Shown here piece by piece: positions 23,557 through 31,686 of a stretch of DNA of 35,331 bases (the first letter of the stretch is position 1; the number at the start of each line of letters is the position of its first letter). The DNA comes from Micromonospora sp. HK10. Lineage in GTDB: Bacteria > Actinomycetota > Actinomycetes > Mycobacteriales > Micromonosporaceae. The position numbers were made by a program, and so were the translations under genes. Location: assembly GCF_000982955.1 (NCBI RefSeq), contig NZ_KQ058690.1, forward strand, positions 1-35,331, given 5' to 3'. The notes under the pieces were generated by a model. It had not been told where the DNA came from and did not search any database. It saw nothing but the letters and a program-made list of their open reading frames with translations.

Positions 23557-24555
23557 ATGTCGGTGAGGCGGCACGCGGCGCGGCTGGCCACGGTCGGCGC
23601 GATGCTGGGCGGCCTGCTGGCCGTCGTGGCGTCCCCGGCGTCGGCCGCCGACGACCGGGTGGAGGTGCGCGCGGCGAGCAGCTTCACCGTCGGCGGGGCG
23701 GCCGGCTCGTTGGCGGTCGAGGTGCGCAAGCGCACCGATGGCTGCGTGCAGCTCCGGACCGCCCTCGGGCTGCACCTCGACGGGGTACGCGCCGAGCAGG
23801 TCCGGGTGCAGGTGAACGGTGCCGGTCGGTGGTGGCCGGTGGCGGTCTCCGGGGGCGGCGGCACGGTGACCACGCCACGGACCGCGCCGGCGAAGCCCAC
23901 CCTGTGCAAGGGCAAGAGCATCACGGTCCGCTACCGGGTGGCCTTCCTGGGCGGCGCGCCGGGCGGGCGGCTCGCGGTCGTCGGCGAGGCGACCGCCGCC
24001 AGTGGCCGGGTGCTGGGCCGCGCCGGTGACTCGGCCCGCGTGGTGGGTGGCGCGCCGGCCGCCTCGCCGACGCCGACGCGGAAGCCGTCCCCGACCCCGA
24101 GCCCGAGCGTGGAGGTGACCGTCGCGTCGGCCGACGACAGCGCCCCGGCGCTGGCCGCGGCCGGCCCGGCCGCCGGGTCCCGCACCGCCGCGGCCGGCAC
24201 GTCCTCCGGAGGTTCCCTCGTCATGTGGATCGGCATCCTGCTGGTGCTCGTCGGCGCCGCCCTGATCGTCCTCCTGGTCCGGCGCAACCGGGCCGACCGG
24301 ACCGACGAGCCGGCCACCGGCCACCCGCCGGTGCCGGCGGCGGGCGGGACGGGCGGCACGACGTACCGCGCCGGTGCCCCGGCGGGCCCGGTGTACGGGC
24401 AGCAGCCGCCCACCCCGAGGGTGTACGGGGCGCCCGCGCCCCGACCGGCCGGCAACGTCTACGGCGCCCCCGCGCCGACCGGCGGACCGGGTGGCGAGCC
24501 GCCGGCCCCGGCCGGTGGTGACGCCACCAGCGTGCTGCCCCGTCCGCCCCGCTGA
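23557..24555 (+). CDS. Surface-anchored protein with signal peptide, one membrane helix and a repetitive Pro/Gly/Tyr tail
   Basis: This 332-aa protein has a signal peptide ending near SPASAADD. An outer beta-rich domain of about 150 residues follows, with two cysteines (DGCVQL, TLCKG), then a PTPTRKPSPTPSPS stalk. A single membrane helix (SLVMWIGILLVLVGAALIVLLV) is followed by RRNR and a cytoplasmic tail with three VYG motifs, two of them VYGAPAP. No known family was recognised. The ATG at 23557 is preferred for AGGTGAGG 5 nt upstream; a GTG at 23551 is in frame. The upstream spacer (23418-23556) holds no gene. Confidence 0.75.
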   Translation: MSVRRHAARLATVGAMLGGLLAVVASPASAADDRVEVRAASSFTVGGAAGSLAVEVRKRTDGCVQLRTALGLHLDGVRAEQVRVQVNGAGRWWPVAVSGGGGTVTTPRTAPAKPTLCKGKSITVRYRVAFLGGAPGGRLAVVGEATAASGRVLGRAGDSARVVGGAPAASPTPTRKPSPTPSPSVEVTVASADDSAPALAAAGPAAGSRTAAAGTSSGGSLVMWIGILLVLVGAALIVLLVRRNRADRTDEPATGHPPVPAAGGTGGTTYRAGAPAGPVYGQQPPTPRVYGAPAPRPAGNVYGAPAPTGGPGGEPPAPAGGDATSVLPRPPR

Positions 24556-24565
24556 GCCGGCCCGG

Positions 24566-24580
24566 CCCCGCGCCGGGGTT
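24566..24580 (+). terminator. Short GC hairpin after the surface-protein gene
   Basis: CCCCG-CGC-CGGGG followed by TT, 11 nt after the stop. The stem is short, so this is weak. Confidence 0.3.
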
Positions 24581-24677
24581 ACCGTGACGGTGGCGGGCGA
24601 CCAGCGGACCGGGGAGGCCCGCGCCGGCGGCCCGCCGGTGCTTGAGACGTGCCCCGGTGCCCGCGCCGGTTCGCCGA

Positions 24678-24683
24678 TAAGAT
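24678..24683 (+). promoter_or_regulatory. Possible -10 box for the Trm112/SIS/manA run
   Basis: TAAGAT fits TANNNT and lies 60 bp before the Trm112-like start in a 187-bp spacer. The hexamer 17 bp upstream (GGTGCC) is a poor -35. Confidence 0.3.
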
Positions 24684-24742
24684 CGCGTGCGCCGGGTGGC
24701 ACCGCCGACCGGTGAGACCGCATACGTGGAAGGAGCCGCGCT

Positions 24743-24955
24743 GTGGCCCTGGACCCGCAGTTGCTCGAGATCCTCGCCTGCCCGGACACGCACCACGCCC
24801 CGCTCGACTACGACTCGCAGGCGCAGACCCTCACCTGTACGGAGTGCGGCCGGATCTTCGAGGTGCGCGACGACGTGCCGGTGCTGCTGCTGGACGAGGC
24901 GCGCGGCGGGCCCGCGGCGGAGGACGCGCGCGGCGGCTCCGCGCCGCAGCCGTGA
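24743..24955 (+). CDS. Trm112-like zinc-ribbon protein
   Basis: This 70-aa protein has the fold signature of Trm112/UPF0434: LLEILACPDTHHAPL, then LTCTECGRIFEVRDDVPVLLLDEA. Two of the usual ribbon cysteines are clear (CTEC) and one lies in ACP. The GTG at 24743 has AAGGAG 7 nt upstream. Trm112 proteins activate methyltransferases in other organisms; the partner here is unknown. It is coupled to the SIS gene by stop-start overlap. The same trio (this gene, SIS, manA) is conserved in mycobacteria. Confidence 0.85.
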   Translation: MALDPQLLEILACPDTHHAPLDYDSQAQTLTCTECGRIFEVRDDVPVLLLDEARGGPAAEDARGGSAPQP

Positions 24956-26148
24956 TGGAGGGTACGGCCGGGGTCAGCGGGCACCGGCACGCCGACGAGT
25001 CACTGCTGGACGACCCGCGCCAGTTGGCCGAGCAGGACCCGGGCGGCATGCTGCGGTTCACCGCGTCGGCCGGTGCCCAGGTGCGCGAGTCCGCGGCGCT
25101 GGCCGCCGAGGCCAACCTGACCGTGCTGGCGGACGAGGGGCGGCCCCGCGCGGTCGTCATCGCCGGCATCGGCACCGCCGGGCGTACCGGTGACGTGCTG
25201 GCCACGGTCGCCGGGCCGCGCTGCCCGGTGCCGGTGATCCCGCACCGCAGCGCCGGCGTGCCTGGCTGGGTGGGCGCGGCGGACGTGGTCATCGCGGTGA
25301 GCGCCTCCGGCCGCAGCCCTGAGGCGCTCGGCGCGGCCGAGGCGGCGCACCGGCGGGGTGCCCGGCTGGTCGCGGTCGGCGCACCGGACTCCCAACTCCA
25401 GTCGGTCGCCGAGCGGGCCCGGGCGCCGTTCATCCCGGTGCCCCGGCGGGCCCCGGCCCGGGCCAGTCTCTGGGCGCTCACCGTGCCGGTGCTGCTCGCC
25501 GCCCGTACGCTCGGGCTGGTGAAGGTCAACGAGGCGGACCTGGCCGAGACCGCGGCCCGGCTGGACGCGGAGGCCGACCGCTGCCGCCCCACCGCCGAGT
25601 CCTTCGTGAACCCGGCGAAGTCGCTGGCCCTGGGGCTGGCCGGCTCGATCCCGATCGTCTGGGGTTCGTCCCCGCTGGCCACCGTGGCCGCCCGGCGGTT
25701 CGGTGACACGCTCTCCGCCAACGCCCGCTACCCGGTGGTCGCCGGGGCGCTGGGCGAGGCGGGCCGGGGCCGGGTCGGTCTGCTCGACGGCGTCTTCGGC
25801 GGGCTCGCCGAGGGGGAGCGGGACATCTTCGCCGACCCGGACGAGACCGAGAGCAGCGCCACCCGGCTGCGGCTGGTGCTGCTGCGCGACGGCGGGTTGA
25901 ACGCCGAGGACGACACCGACGAGCCGCTCGCGGTGGAGGAGCGCCGGGCCGACGCGGTGCAGACCCTCGCCGAGCGGCGCGGGGTGCGTTGCGACGTGGT
26001 GACCGCCGAGGGCGGTTCCGCGCTGGAGCGGCTGGCCTCGCTGATGGCGGTGCCGGATTTCGCCTCGGTCTACCTGGCCCTGGCACACGGGCTGGACCCG
26101 ATGGCCGTCCCGGCCATCACGGAAATGAAGGAGCTGGCAAACCAGTGA
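24955..26148 (+). CDS. SIS-domain phosphosugar isomerase-like protein
   Basis: This 397-aa protein has two SIS-type halves. The first (about 60-180) has VVIAGIGTAGRTGDVLA and VIAVSASGRSPEALGAAEAA. The second is PMI/PGI C-terminal-like (about 215-390: IVWGSSPLATVAARRFGDTLSANARYP, then the ITEMKELAN tail). It matches bifunctional phosphoglucose/phosphomannose isomerase-type proteins found beside manA and manB in actinomycetes. A role in mannose-phosphate supply is inferred. ATG at 24955 overlaps the Trm112-like stop (TGATG). A GTG one codon earlier is possible. Confidence 0.85.
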   Translation: MEGTAGVSGHRHADESLLDDPRQLAEQDPGGMLRFTASAGAQVRESAALAAEANLTVLADEGRPRAVVIAGIGTAGRTGDVLATVAGPRCPVPVIPHRSAGVPGWVGAADVVIAVSASGRSPEALGAAEAAHRRGARLVAVGAPDSQLQSVAERARAPFIPVPRRAPARASLWALTVPVLLAARTLGLVKVNEADLAETAARLDAEADRCRPTAESFVNPAKSLALGLAGSIPIVWGSSPLATVAARRFGDTLSANARYPVVAGALGEAGRGRVGLLDGVFGGLAEGERDIFADPDETESSATRLRLVLLRDGGLNAEDDTDEPLAVEERRADAVQTLAERRGVRCDVVTAEGGSALERLASLMAVPDFASVYLALAHGLDPMAVPAITEMKELANQ

Positions 26149-26173
26149 GCACGTGCGGCACCGGGCGGAGAGC

Positions 26174-27181
26174 ATGAGCGCCAACGGTGGGACGAAGGCG
26201 ATCATCGCCGCCCTGGCGGCGAATGTCGGCATCGCCGTCACCAAGTTCATCGCGTTCCTGCTGACCGGCTCCTCGTCGATGCTGGCCGAGTCGATCCACT
26301 CGGTCGCCGACTCCGGCAACCAGGGTCTGCTGCTGCTGGGCGGTCGGCGGGCCAAGCGGGTGGCCACCCCGGAGCACCCGTTCGGCTACGGGCGGGAGCG
26401 CTACATCTACGCGTTCATCGTGGCGATCGTGCTGTTCAGCCTCGGTGGCCTCTTCGCGCTCTACGAGGCGTACCACAAGGCGGCCGATCCGCACCCGATC
26501 GAGAGCTGGCAGTGGGTGCCGGTGGCGGTGCTGGTGGCGGCGATCCTGATGGAGAGCTTCTCGTTCCGTACCGCGATCAAGGAGTCCAACCTGATCCGCG
26601 GCAACCAGACCTGGGTGCGGTTCATCCGCCGCGCCAAGGCGCCCGAGTTGCCGGTGGTGCTGCTGGAGGACTTCGGCGCGCTGATCGGTCTGGTCTTCGC
26701 GCTGTTCGGTGTGGGCATGACCCTGATCACCGGCAACGGCATGTGGGACGCCGCCGGCACCGCGATGATCGGCGTGCTGCTGGTGCTCATCGCCCTCACC
26801 CTGGCGATCGAGACCAAGAGCCTGCTGCTCGGTGAGGGCGCCGACCCGAACGACCTGGCGGCGATCGAGAAGGCCGTCGGCGCCGGCCCCGAGGTCGAGC
26901 GGATCATCCACATGAAGACGCTCTACCTGGGTCCGGAGGAGCTGATGGTGGCCGCGAAGATCGCGGTGCCGGCCTGCGAGTCCGCCGAGGAACTGGCCCG
27001 GGGCATCAACACCGTGGAGGCGCGGATCCGCGCCGCGGTGCCGATCGCCCGGGTGATCTATCTGGAGCCGGACATCTACTCCGCGGCGGCCGAGCGGGCG
27101 GGCACCGGGCAGGCGGCGCACACCGCGGCGGCGCAGGCCGAGGTTGCCGTGGACGAGGTGTCCGGCCGGCCCGGGAGCTGA
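26174..27181 (+). CDS. Cation diffusion facilitator transporter
   Basis: This 335-aa membrane exporter of divalent metals (Zn, Mn, Fe or Co) has about six helices and the family signature MLAESIHSVADSGNQGLLLLG, with metal-site H and D. A second site is in LLEDFGALIGLVFAL. The cytoplasmic C-terminal domain (about 220-310) resembles the CDF dimer fold. ATG at 26174 with GGAG about 4 nt upstream. An in-frame GTG at 26153 is weaker. It sits between the SIS gene and manA, 2 bp before the latter's start. The metal is not predictable. Confidence 0.88.
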   Translation: MSANGGTKAIIAALAANVGIAVTKFIAFLLTGSSSMLAESIHSVADSGNQGLLLLGGRRAKRVATPEHPFGYGRERYIYAFIVAIVLFSLGGLFALYEAYHKAADPHPIESWQWVPVAVLVAAILMESFSFRTAIKESNLIRGNQTWVRFIRRAKAPELPVVLLEDFGALIGLVFALFGVGMTLITGNGMWDAAGTAMIGVLLVLIALTLAIETKSLLLGEGADPNDLAAIEKAVGAGPEVERIIHMKTLYLGPEELMVAAKIAVPACESAEELARGINTVEARIRAAVPIARVIYLEPDIYSAAAERAGTGQAAHTAAAQAEVAVDEVSGRPGS

Positions 27182-27183
27182 CC

Positions 27184-28335
27184 GTGGAGCTGTTGCGGGG
27201 ACGGATCCGGGACTACGCGTGGGGCTCGCGCACGGCCCTCGCCGGGTTGCAGGGGCGGCCGGTGCCGAGTGCCGGCCCGGAGGCCGAGCTGTGGCTGGGC
27301 GCCCACCCGGGTGCCCCGGCCACCGTCGACCGGGCGGGCGGCGCGGTGAGCCTCACCGACCTGCTGGTCGCCGAACCGGAGCACTGGCTGGGCGAGCGGC
27401 TGGTCGGCCGGTTCGGCACCCGGCTGCCGTTCCTGTTGAAGGTGCTGGCCGCGGACGCTCCGCTGAGCCTGCAGGCGCACCCGGACGCCGAGCAGGCCCG
27501 GGCGGGATACGCGGCGGACGTCGACCGGCTCAACTACGTGGACCCGTTCCACAAGCCGGAGCTGCTGGTCGCGCTGAGTGAGTTCGACGCGCTCTGCGGG
27601 TTCCGCGATCCGGAGGTGTCGGCGGCGGCGATCGAGGCGTTCGGCGTACCGGCGTTGGCGCCGGTGGTGGGGGCGTTGCGGACCGGTCCGGCGGGGCTGC
27701 GGGAGGCCGTCCGCCTGCTGTTGAGCTGGCCGGAGTCGGAGCGGGCCGGGCTGGTGGCGGAGGTGCTGGCGGCACGCGCCGACGGCCCGGACGCGGAGCT
27801 GGCCCGGGCCCTGGCGGCGGGCTATCCGGCCGACCCCGGGGTGGTCGTGGCGTTGCTGCTGCACCATGTCCGGCTGGCGCCCGGCGAGGCGATCTGGATG
27901 CCGGCCGGCAACCTGCACGCCTACCTGCGCGGCACCGGCGTGGAGATCATGGCGGCCAGCGACAACGTGCTGCGCGGCGGGCTCACCCCGAAGCGGGTCG
28001 ACGTGGACGAGTTGCTGCGGGTGCTCCGCTTCGAGGTGCTCGGCGAGCCGGTGGTCCGCGCCGTGCCGGTGGCTGCCGGGGTGGTGACCTGGCCGGTCCC
28101 GGTGGACGACTTCGCGTTGCACCGGGTGGCGCTCTCGGCCGGTGACCCGGAGGTGCGGCTGGCGCTGCCCGGCCCGCGGGTGGTGCTCTGCGCCGCGGGC
28201 ACCGTGACGGTGGACGACGGGGTGGGCCGGGTCGGCCTGGGGCCGGGGCAGGCGGCGGTGGGCACCGCGGCGGGTGGTCCGCTGCTGGTCGGCGGCGTGG
28301 GCGAGGCGTACGTCGCCACTTGCGGCGCCTGCTGA
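27184..28335 (+). CDS. manA: Mannose-6-phosphate isomerase, class I
   Basis: This 383-aa zinc enzyme interconverts fructose-6-phosphate and mannose-6-phosphate, feeding GDP-mannose. It begins VELLRGRIRDYAWGSRTALAGL. Zinc ligands are in LSLQAHPDAEQA (Q and H), FHKPELLVAL (E) and WMPAGNLHAYLRG (H). It also has the family GVEIMAASDNVLRGGLTPKRVD. GTG with GGGAG upstream. It is the last gene of the run. No terminator is obvious within 28336-28380. Confidence 0.95.
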   Translation: MELLRGRIRDYAWGSRTALAGLQGRPVPSAGPEAELWLGAHPGAPATVDRAGGAVSLTDLLVAEPEHWLGERLVGRFGTRLPFLLKVLAADAPLSLQAHPDAEQARAGYAADVDRLNYVDPFHKPELLVALSEFDALCGFRDPEVSAAAIEAFGVPALAPVVGALRTGPAGLREAVRLLLSWPESERAGLVAEVLAARADGPDAELARALAAGYPADPGVVVALLLHHVRLAPGEAIWMPAGNLHAYLRGTGVEIMAASDNVLRGGLTPKRVDVDELLRVLRFEVLGEPVVRAVPVAAGVVTWPVPVDDFALHRVALSAGDPEVRLALPGPRVVLCAAGTVTVDDGVGRVGLGPGQAAVGTAAGGPLLVGGVGEAYVATCGAC

Positions 28336-28386
28336 GGATCCAGCCCGGCCCGGCCGCCGCGACGAATCCGACTTTTCCGAAATAGC

Positions 28387-28392
28387 TTGACT
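28387..28392 (+). promoter_or_regulatory. Possible -35 box upstream of ahcY
   Basis: TTGACT is close to TTGACA. The matching -10 (GACTCT, 17 nt downstream) is poor. It begins a 250-nt leader before the ahcY ATG. I looked for the conserved SAH-riboswitch core in 28336-28642 and did not see it. Confidence 0.3.
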
Positions 28393-28479
28393 GCCTGGTC
28401 GCTCGGTGTGACTCTATGGGTACGCAGCGTTGTCGCGACGAAGGTCCGGTGACGCGCGGGGGATCCAAACCGGGGGGAT

Positions 28480-28535
28480 GCACGGGGCGGCCGGGCCGTG
28501 GGCGGAAAGTCCGTTCATGACCGACCGCCCCGTGC
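28480..28535 (+). promoter_or_regulatory. Stem-loop in the ahcY leader
   Basis: GCACGGGGCGG (28480-28490) pairs perfectly with CCGCCCCGTGC (28525-28535) around a 34-nt loop, about 110 nt before the ahcY ATG. It could be an attenuator or other structured leader element. Its role is unknown. The full 307-bp gap 28336-28642 otherwise contains no supported gene. Confidence 0.45.
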
Positions 28536-28642
28536 GCTGTCCGCCGGCCGGGTCGGCGCGCCTCGGCCAACCGGGCACGGGAGACGAACCGGACCCGCGT
28601 AAGGTGGAAGGCTGCGCAGCACTTCGTTCGACAGGAGCTTCC

Positions 28643-30142
28643 ATGACCAGCACCCTCCCGGCGGCCCCCAGTGGCGCGTCGTCCGGCGCCCGGCCGAGCA
28701 CCCTCGCCGAGGGCGACTACAAGGTGGCGGATCTGTCGCTCGCCGCGTTCGGGCGCAAGGAGATCCAGCTCGCCGAGCACGAGATGCCCGGGCTGATGGC
28801 GATCCGGCGCGAGTTTGCCGAGGCCCAGCCCCTGGCCGGCGCCCGGATCACCGGTTCCCTGCACATGACCATCCAGACCGCCGTCCTGATCGAGACCCTG
28901 GTCGCGCTCGGCGCGCAGGTCCGCTGGGCGTCCTGCAACATCTTCTCCACCCAGGACCACGCCGCCGCCGCGATCGTGGTCGGCCCGGACGGCACTCCGG
29001 AGGCCCCGGCCGGCGTCCCGGTCTACGCCTGGAAGGGCGAGACGCTGGAGGAGTACTGGTGGTGCACCGAGCAGGTGCTGACCTGGCCGGACGGGCAGGG
29101 CCCCAACATGATCCTCGACGACGGCGGTGACGCCACCCTGCTCGTGCACAAGGGCGCCGAGTTCGAGAAGGCCGGCGTGGTGCCCCCGGTCGAGTCCGCC
29201 GACTCCGAGGAGTACGCGGTCATCCTCCAGCTGCTGCACCGCTCGCTCGCCGAGGACGGCCAGCGCTGGACCCGGATCGCCGCCGGCATCAAGGGCGTCA
29301 CCGAGGAGACCACCACCGGCGTGCACCGGCTCTACGAGATGCACCGCGCCGGCACCCTGCTCTTCCCGGCCATCAACGTCAACGACTCGGTGACCAAGAG
29401 CAAGTTCGACAACAAGTACGGCTGCCGCCACTCGCTCATCGACGGCATCAACCGGGCCACCGACGTGCTGATCGGCGGCAAGATGGCCGTCGTCATGGGC
29501 TACGGCGACGTGGGCAAGGGCTGCGCCGAGTCGCTGCGCGGCCAGGGCGCCCGGGTCGTGGTGACCGAGGTCGACCCGATCTGCGCGCTCCAGGCGGCGA
29601 TGGACGGCTACCAGGTGGCCACCCTGGACGACGTGGTCGAGCAGGCCGACATCTTCATCACGGCGACCGGCTGCTTCAGCGTGATCACCCACGAGCACAT
29701 GGCCCGGATGAAGCACCAGGCCATCGTGGGCAACATCGGTCACTTCGACAACGAGATCGACATGGCCGGCCTGGCCAAGCGGTCGGACGTGACCCGGGAG
29801 AACATCAAGCCGCAGGTCGACGTGTGGCGCTTCGACGACGGCCACGCCATCATCGTGCTCTCCGAGGGCCGCCTGCTGAACCTGGGCAACGCCACCGGGC
29901 ACCCGAGCTTCGTGATGTCGAACTCGTTCGCCAACCAGACCATCGCCCAGATCGAGCTGTTCACCAAGACCGACGACTACCCGGTCGGCGTGTACGTGCT
30001 CCCGAAGCACCTGGACGAGAAGGTCGCCCGGCTGCACCTGGACGCGCTCGGTGCCAGGCTGACCACCCTCACCAAGGAGCAGGCCGCCTACCTGGGCGTG
30101 TCCCAGGAGGGCCCGTTCAAGCCGGAGCACTACCGCTACTGA
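28643..30142 (+). CDS. ahcY: Adenosylhomocysteinase
   Basis: This 499-aa NAD-dependent enzyme splits S-adenosylhomocysteine to adenosine and homocysteine, clearing the inhibitor left by methyltransferases. Signatures: [35 protein letters not shown], the NAD-binding [22 protein letters not shown], the catalytic [19 protein letters not shown] and the C-terminal KPEHYRY. The long internal insertion is typical of actinobacterial AhcY. ATG with AGGAG 6 nt upstream. The frame stays open upstream to 28430 without a ribosome site. A perfect palindromic terminator follows. Confidence 0.97.
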   Translation: MTSTLPAAPSGASSGARPSTLAEGDYKVADLSLAAFGRKEIQLAEHEMPGLMAIRREFAEAQPLAGARITGSLHMTIQTAVLIETLVALGAQVRWASCNIFSTQDHAAAAIVVGPDGTPEAPAGVPVYAWKGETLEEYWWCTEQVLTWPDGQGPNMILDDGGDATLLVHKGAEFEKAGVVPPVESADSEEYAVILQLLHRSLAEDGQRWTRIAAGIKGVTEETTTGVHRLYEMHRAGTLLFPAINVNDSVTKSKFDNKYGCRHSLIDGINRATDVLIGGKMAVVMGYGDVGKGCAESLRGQGARVVVTEVDPICALQAAMDGYQVATLDDVVEQADIFITATGCFSVITHEHMARMKHQAIVGNIGHFDNEIDMAGLAKRSDVTRENIKPQVDVWRFDDGHAIIVLSEGRLLNLGNATGHPSFVMSNSFANQTIAQIELFTKTDDYPVGVYVLPKHLDEKVARLHLDALGARLTTLTKEQAAYLGVSQEGPFKPEHYRY

Positions 30143-30157
30143 TCGACGCCGCGGTGT

Positions 30158-30189
30158 GAAAGGGGCCCCTGCCGGCAGGGGCCCCTTTC
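30158..30189. terminator. 32-bp perfect palindrome, bidirectional terminator
   Basis: GAAAGGGGCCCCTGCC followed directly by its exact complement GGCAGGGGCCCCTTTC. Between ahcY and the convergent TPR gene. A/T tracts at the ends give both strands a short T-run. Confidence 0.9.
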
Positions 30190-30196
30190 CGCGCTC

Positions 30197-31066
30197 TCAG
30201 GCGCGCCAGCGGCCCCGGACCAGGCGGCGGACCAGGGGCGGCGCGATCCAGGACCAGACGCAGTAGAGCACCCAGAGCACCGACACCACGAGCGCGGCGA
30301 CCTGGAGGCCGGCCAGGTTGAGCACGACGATGGCCGCCGCCGCGGCGAACCAGAGCCGGAAGCCGAACCGGTAGAGCGGGCGCAGCGGGAGCAGCAGCGG
30401 GTGCGCGTACACCCGGGTCTCCCAGGCGGCCTCGGCGTAGTCGGCGTCGGCCGGGTCGTGCGCCACCGCCCGGCCGAACGAGCGGTGCGCCTCGCCGACC
30501 CGTCCCGCCGTCACCGCCACGCTGCCGTGCAGGGCCAGCGCCGCCGGATGGTCCGGGTGCCGGCCGAGGAAGTCGCGGGCCGCCCGCTGGGCGCTCCGGT
30601 CGTCGCCGCGGGCGTAGGCGAGCTGGATCCGGCTGGCGTAGACGGCCGGCTCCTCCGGCGCGAGCGCGGCGGCCCGGTCGACCAGCCGGCCCGCCTTGTC
30701 GGTCTGCCCGACCGAGGTGCACAGGTCCGCGTACTGGCAGAGCAGCCAGGGGTCTTCCGGTTCGAGGGCCAGCGCGTCCAGCAGCGCCCGCTCCGCGGGG
30801 GCGAGCGCGCCCTGCTCGCGCAGCGCCCGGCCCAGCCGGCCGAGCAGTTCGGCGTCCGGGCCCACCTCGGCGAGCCCGCGCCGGGCGGTCTCGGCGACCT
30901 CGTCCCAGCGGTCCAGCTCGCTGAGCGCGACCGTGCGGCACCGGTACGCCAGCCGGCCGGTGGCCGCCGACCCGCCCACCTTGCCCAGCTCGGTCAGTGC
31001 CTGCTCGGGCCGGTTGGCCTCCAGTAGCGCGACCACCCGCGCCAGCTGCTGCTCGGGGGCGGTCAC
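30197..31066 (-). CDS. TPR-repeat membrane-anchored protein
   Basis: This 289-aa protein begins VTAPEQQLARVVALLEANRPEQAL. Five or so TPR helix pairs (AERALLDALALEPEDPWLL, LVDRAAALAPEEPAVYAS, RAARDFLGRHPDHPAALAL, SFGRAVAHDPADADY) are followed by two membrane helices near the C-terminus (WFAAAAAIVVLNLAGLQV, ALVVSVLWVLYCVWSWI). The TPR part is probably cytoplasmic. The GTG start overlaps the stop of the upstream gene by 4 nt. Function unknown. Confidence 0.82.
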   Translation of the reverse strand: MTAPEQQLARVVALLEANRPEQALTELGKVGGSAATGRLAYRCRTVALSELDRWDEVAETARRGLAEVGPDAELLGRLGRALREQGALAPAERALLDALALEPEDPWLLCQYADLCTSVGQTDKAGRLVDRAAALAPEEPAVYASRIQLAYARGDDRSAQRAARDFLGRHPDHPAALALHGSVAVTAGRVGEAHRSFGRAVAHDPADADYAEAAWETRVYAHPLLLPLRPLYRFGFRLWFAAAAAIVVLNLAGLQVAALVVSVLWVLYCVWSWIAPPLVRRLVRGRWRA

Positions 31067-31515
31067 CGCAGGCCGCCGGCCAGCACGATGATCAGCCCTT
31101 CGACGAGGCCGAGCCCGAGCGTCGCGGCGATGCCGGCCTTCACCAGCGAGGTCGGCTCGCCGCCGCGCATCTCGTAGCTGCGGAACCGGCCCTTCTGCAG
31201 CAGGTTGGCGACCGTCCAGGCCAGTGCGCCGCAGAGCGCGCCGACCACCCGGCCCGGCCCGGACACCCGGCCGTCGAGCAGCATGGTGGTGACCAGTACC
31301 CGGGCGGCCAGGGCGACCAGCCCGGCGCCGGCGATGGCCAGGGTGTCCCGGGCCGGCAGCCGGAGCCGGCCGGCGTTGATCAGGGCCAGGGTGGTACCGG
31401 CGAGCGCCCCACCGAGGATGGCCGGATAGATCAGTGAGCCCGGCCGCCACGGTGGGCGCCGCGGCCCGGCGTACGCGGTGGGGGTGATCGTGGGGGTGAA
31501 GAGGTCGTCGGCCAC
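31063..31515 (-). CDS. Small multi-pass membrane protein of unknown function
   Basis: This 150-aa protein begins VADDLFTPTITPTAYAGPRRPPW. It has about four hydrophobic segments (LIYPAILGGALAGTTLALI, TLAIAGAGLVALAARVLVTTML, VVGALCGALAWTVANLL, LVKAGIAATLGLGLVEGLIIVLAG). No family was recognised. GTG with AGGA upstream. Coupled to the TPR protein gene. Confidence 0.72.
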   Translation of the reverse strand: MADDLFTPTITPTAYAGPRRPPWRPGSLIYPAILGGALAGTTLALINAGRLRLPARDTLAIAGAGLVALAARVLVTTMLLDGRVSGPGRVVGALCGALAWTVANLLQKGRFRSYEMRGGEPTSLVKAGIAATLGLGLVEGLIIVLAGGLR

Positions 31516-31650
31516 GGTCGTCCTGTCTGGCGAGGGGTCTGCCGGATCCTGCCACAGCCGGGAGAAGAACAGTGGCCCCCCGCCAGGTGAAGGTTGTCAT
31601 GAACGACTTGACGCACCGTCGGAACAGGAGGAAGGTATGGCTGCCCTAAG

Positions 31651-31669
31651 TTAACTGAGGCGTGCCTAA
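31651..31669. promoter_or_regulatory. IdeR/DtxR-type iron box
   Basis: TTAACTGAGGCGTGCCTAA matches 13 of 19 positions of the iron-box consensus TTAGGTTAGGCTAACCTAA and sits 18 bp before the efeU ATG. It stands out as AT-rich. Iron-dependent repression of efeUOB is the natural reading. Confidence 0.7.
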
Positions 31670-31686
31670 CCGACTACGGAGTACCG

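Noticed and set aside
28336..28642. SAH or SAM riboswitch before ahcY
   Set aside because: The conserved core sequences could not be found by eye; only a simple stem-loop is supported.
28430..28642. Upstream extension of ahcY by 71 codons
   Set aside because: In frame but with no ribosome site and unlike AhcY N-termini; ATG at 28643 has a clear AGGAG.
31608..31641. TTGACG ... TATGGC as the efeU promoter
   Set aside because: The spacing of 22 bp is too long for a normal sigma-70-type promoter.
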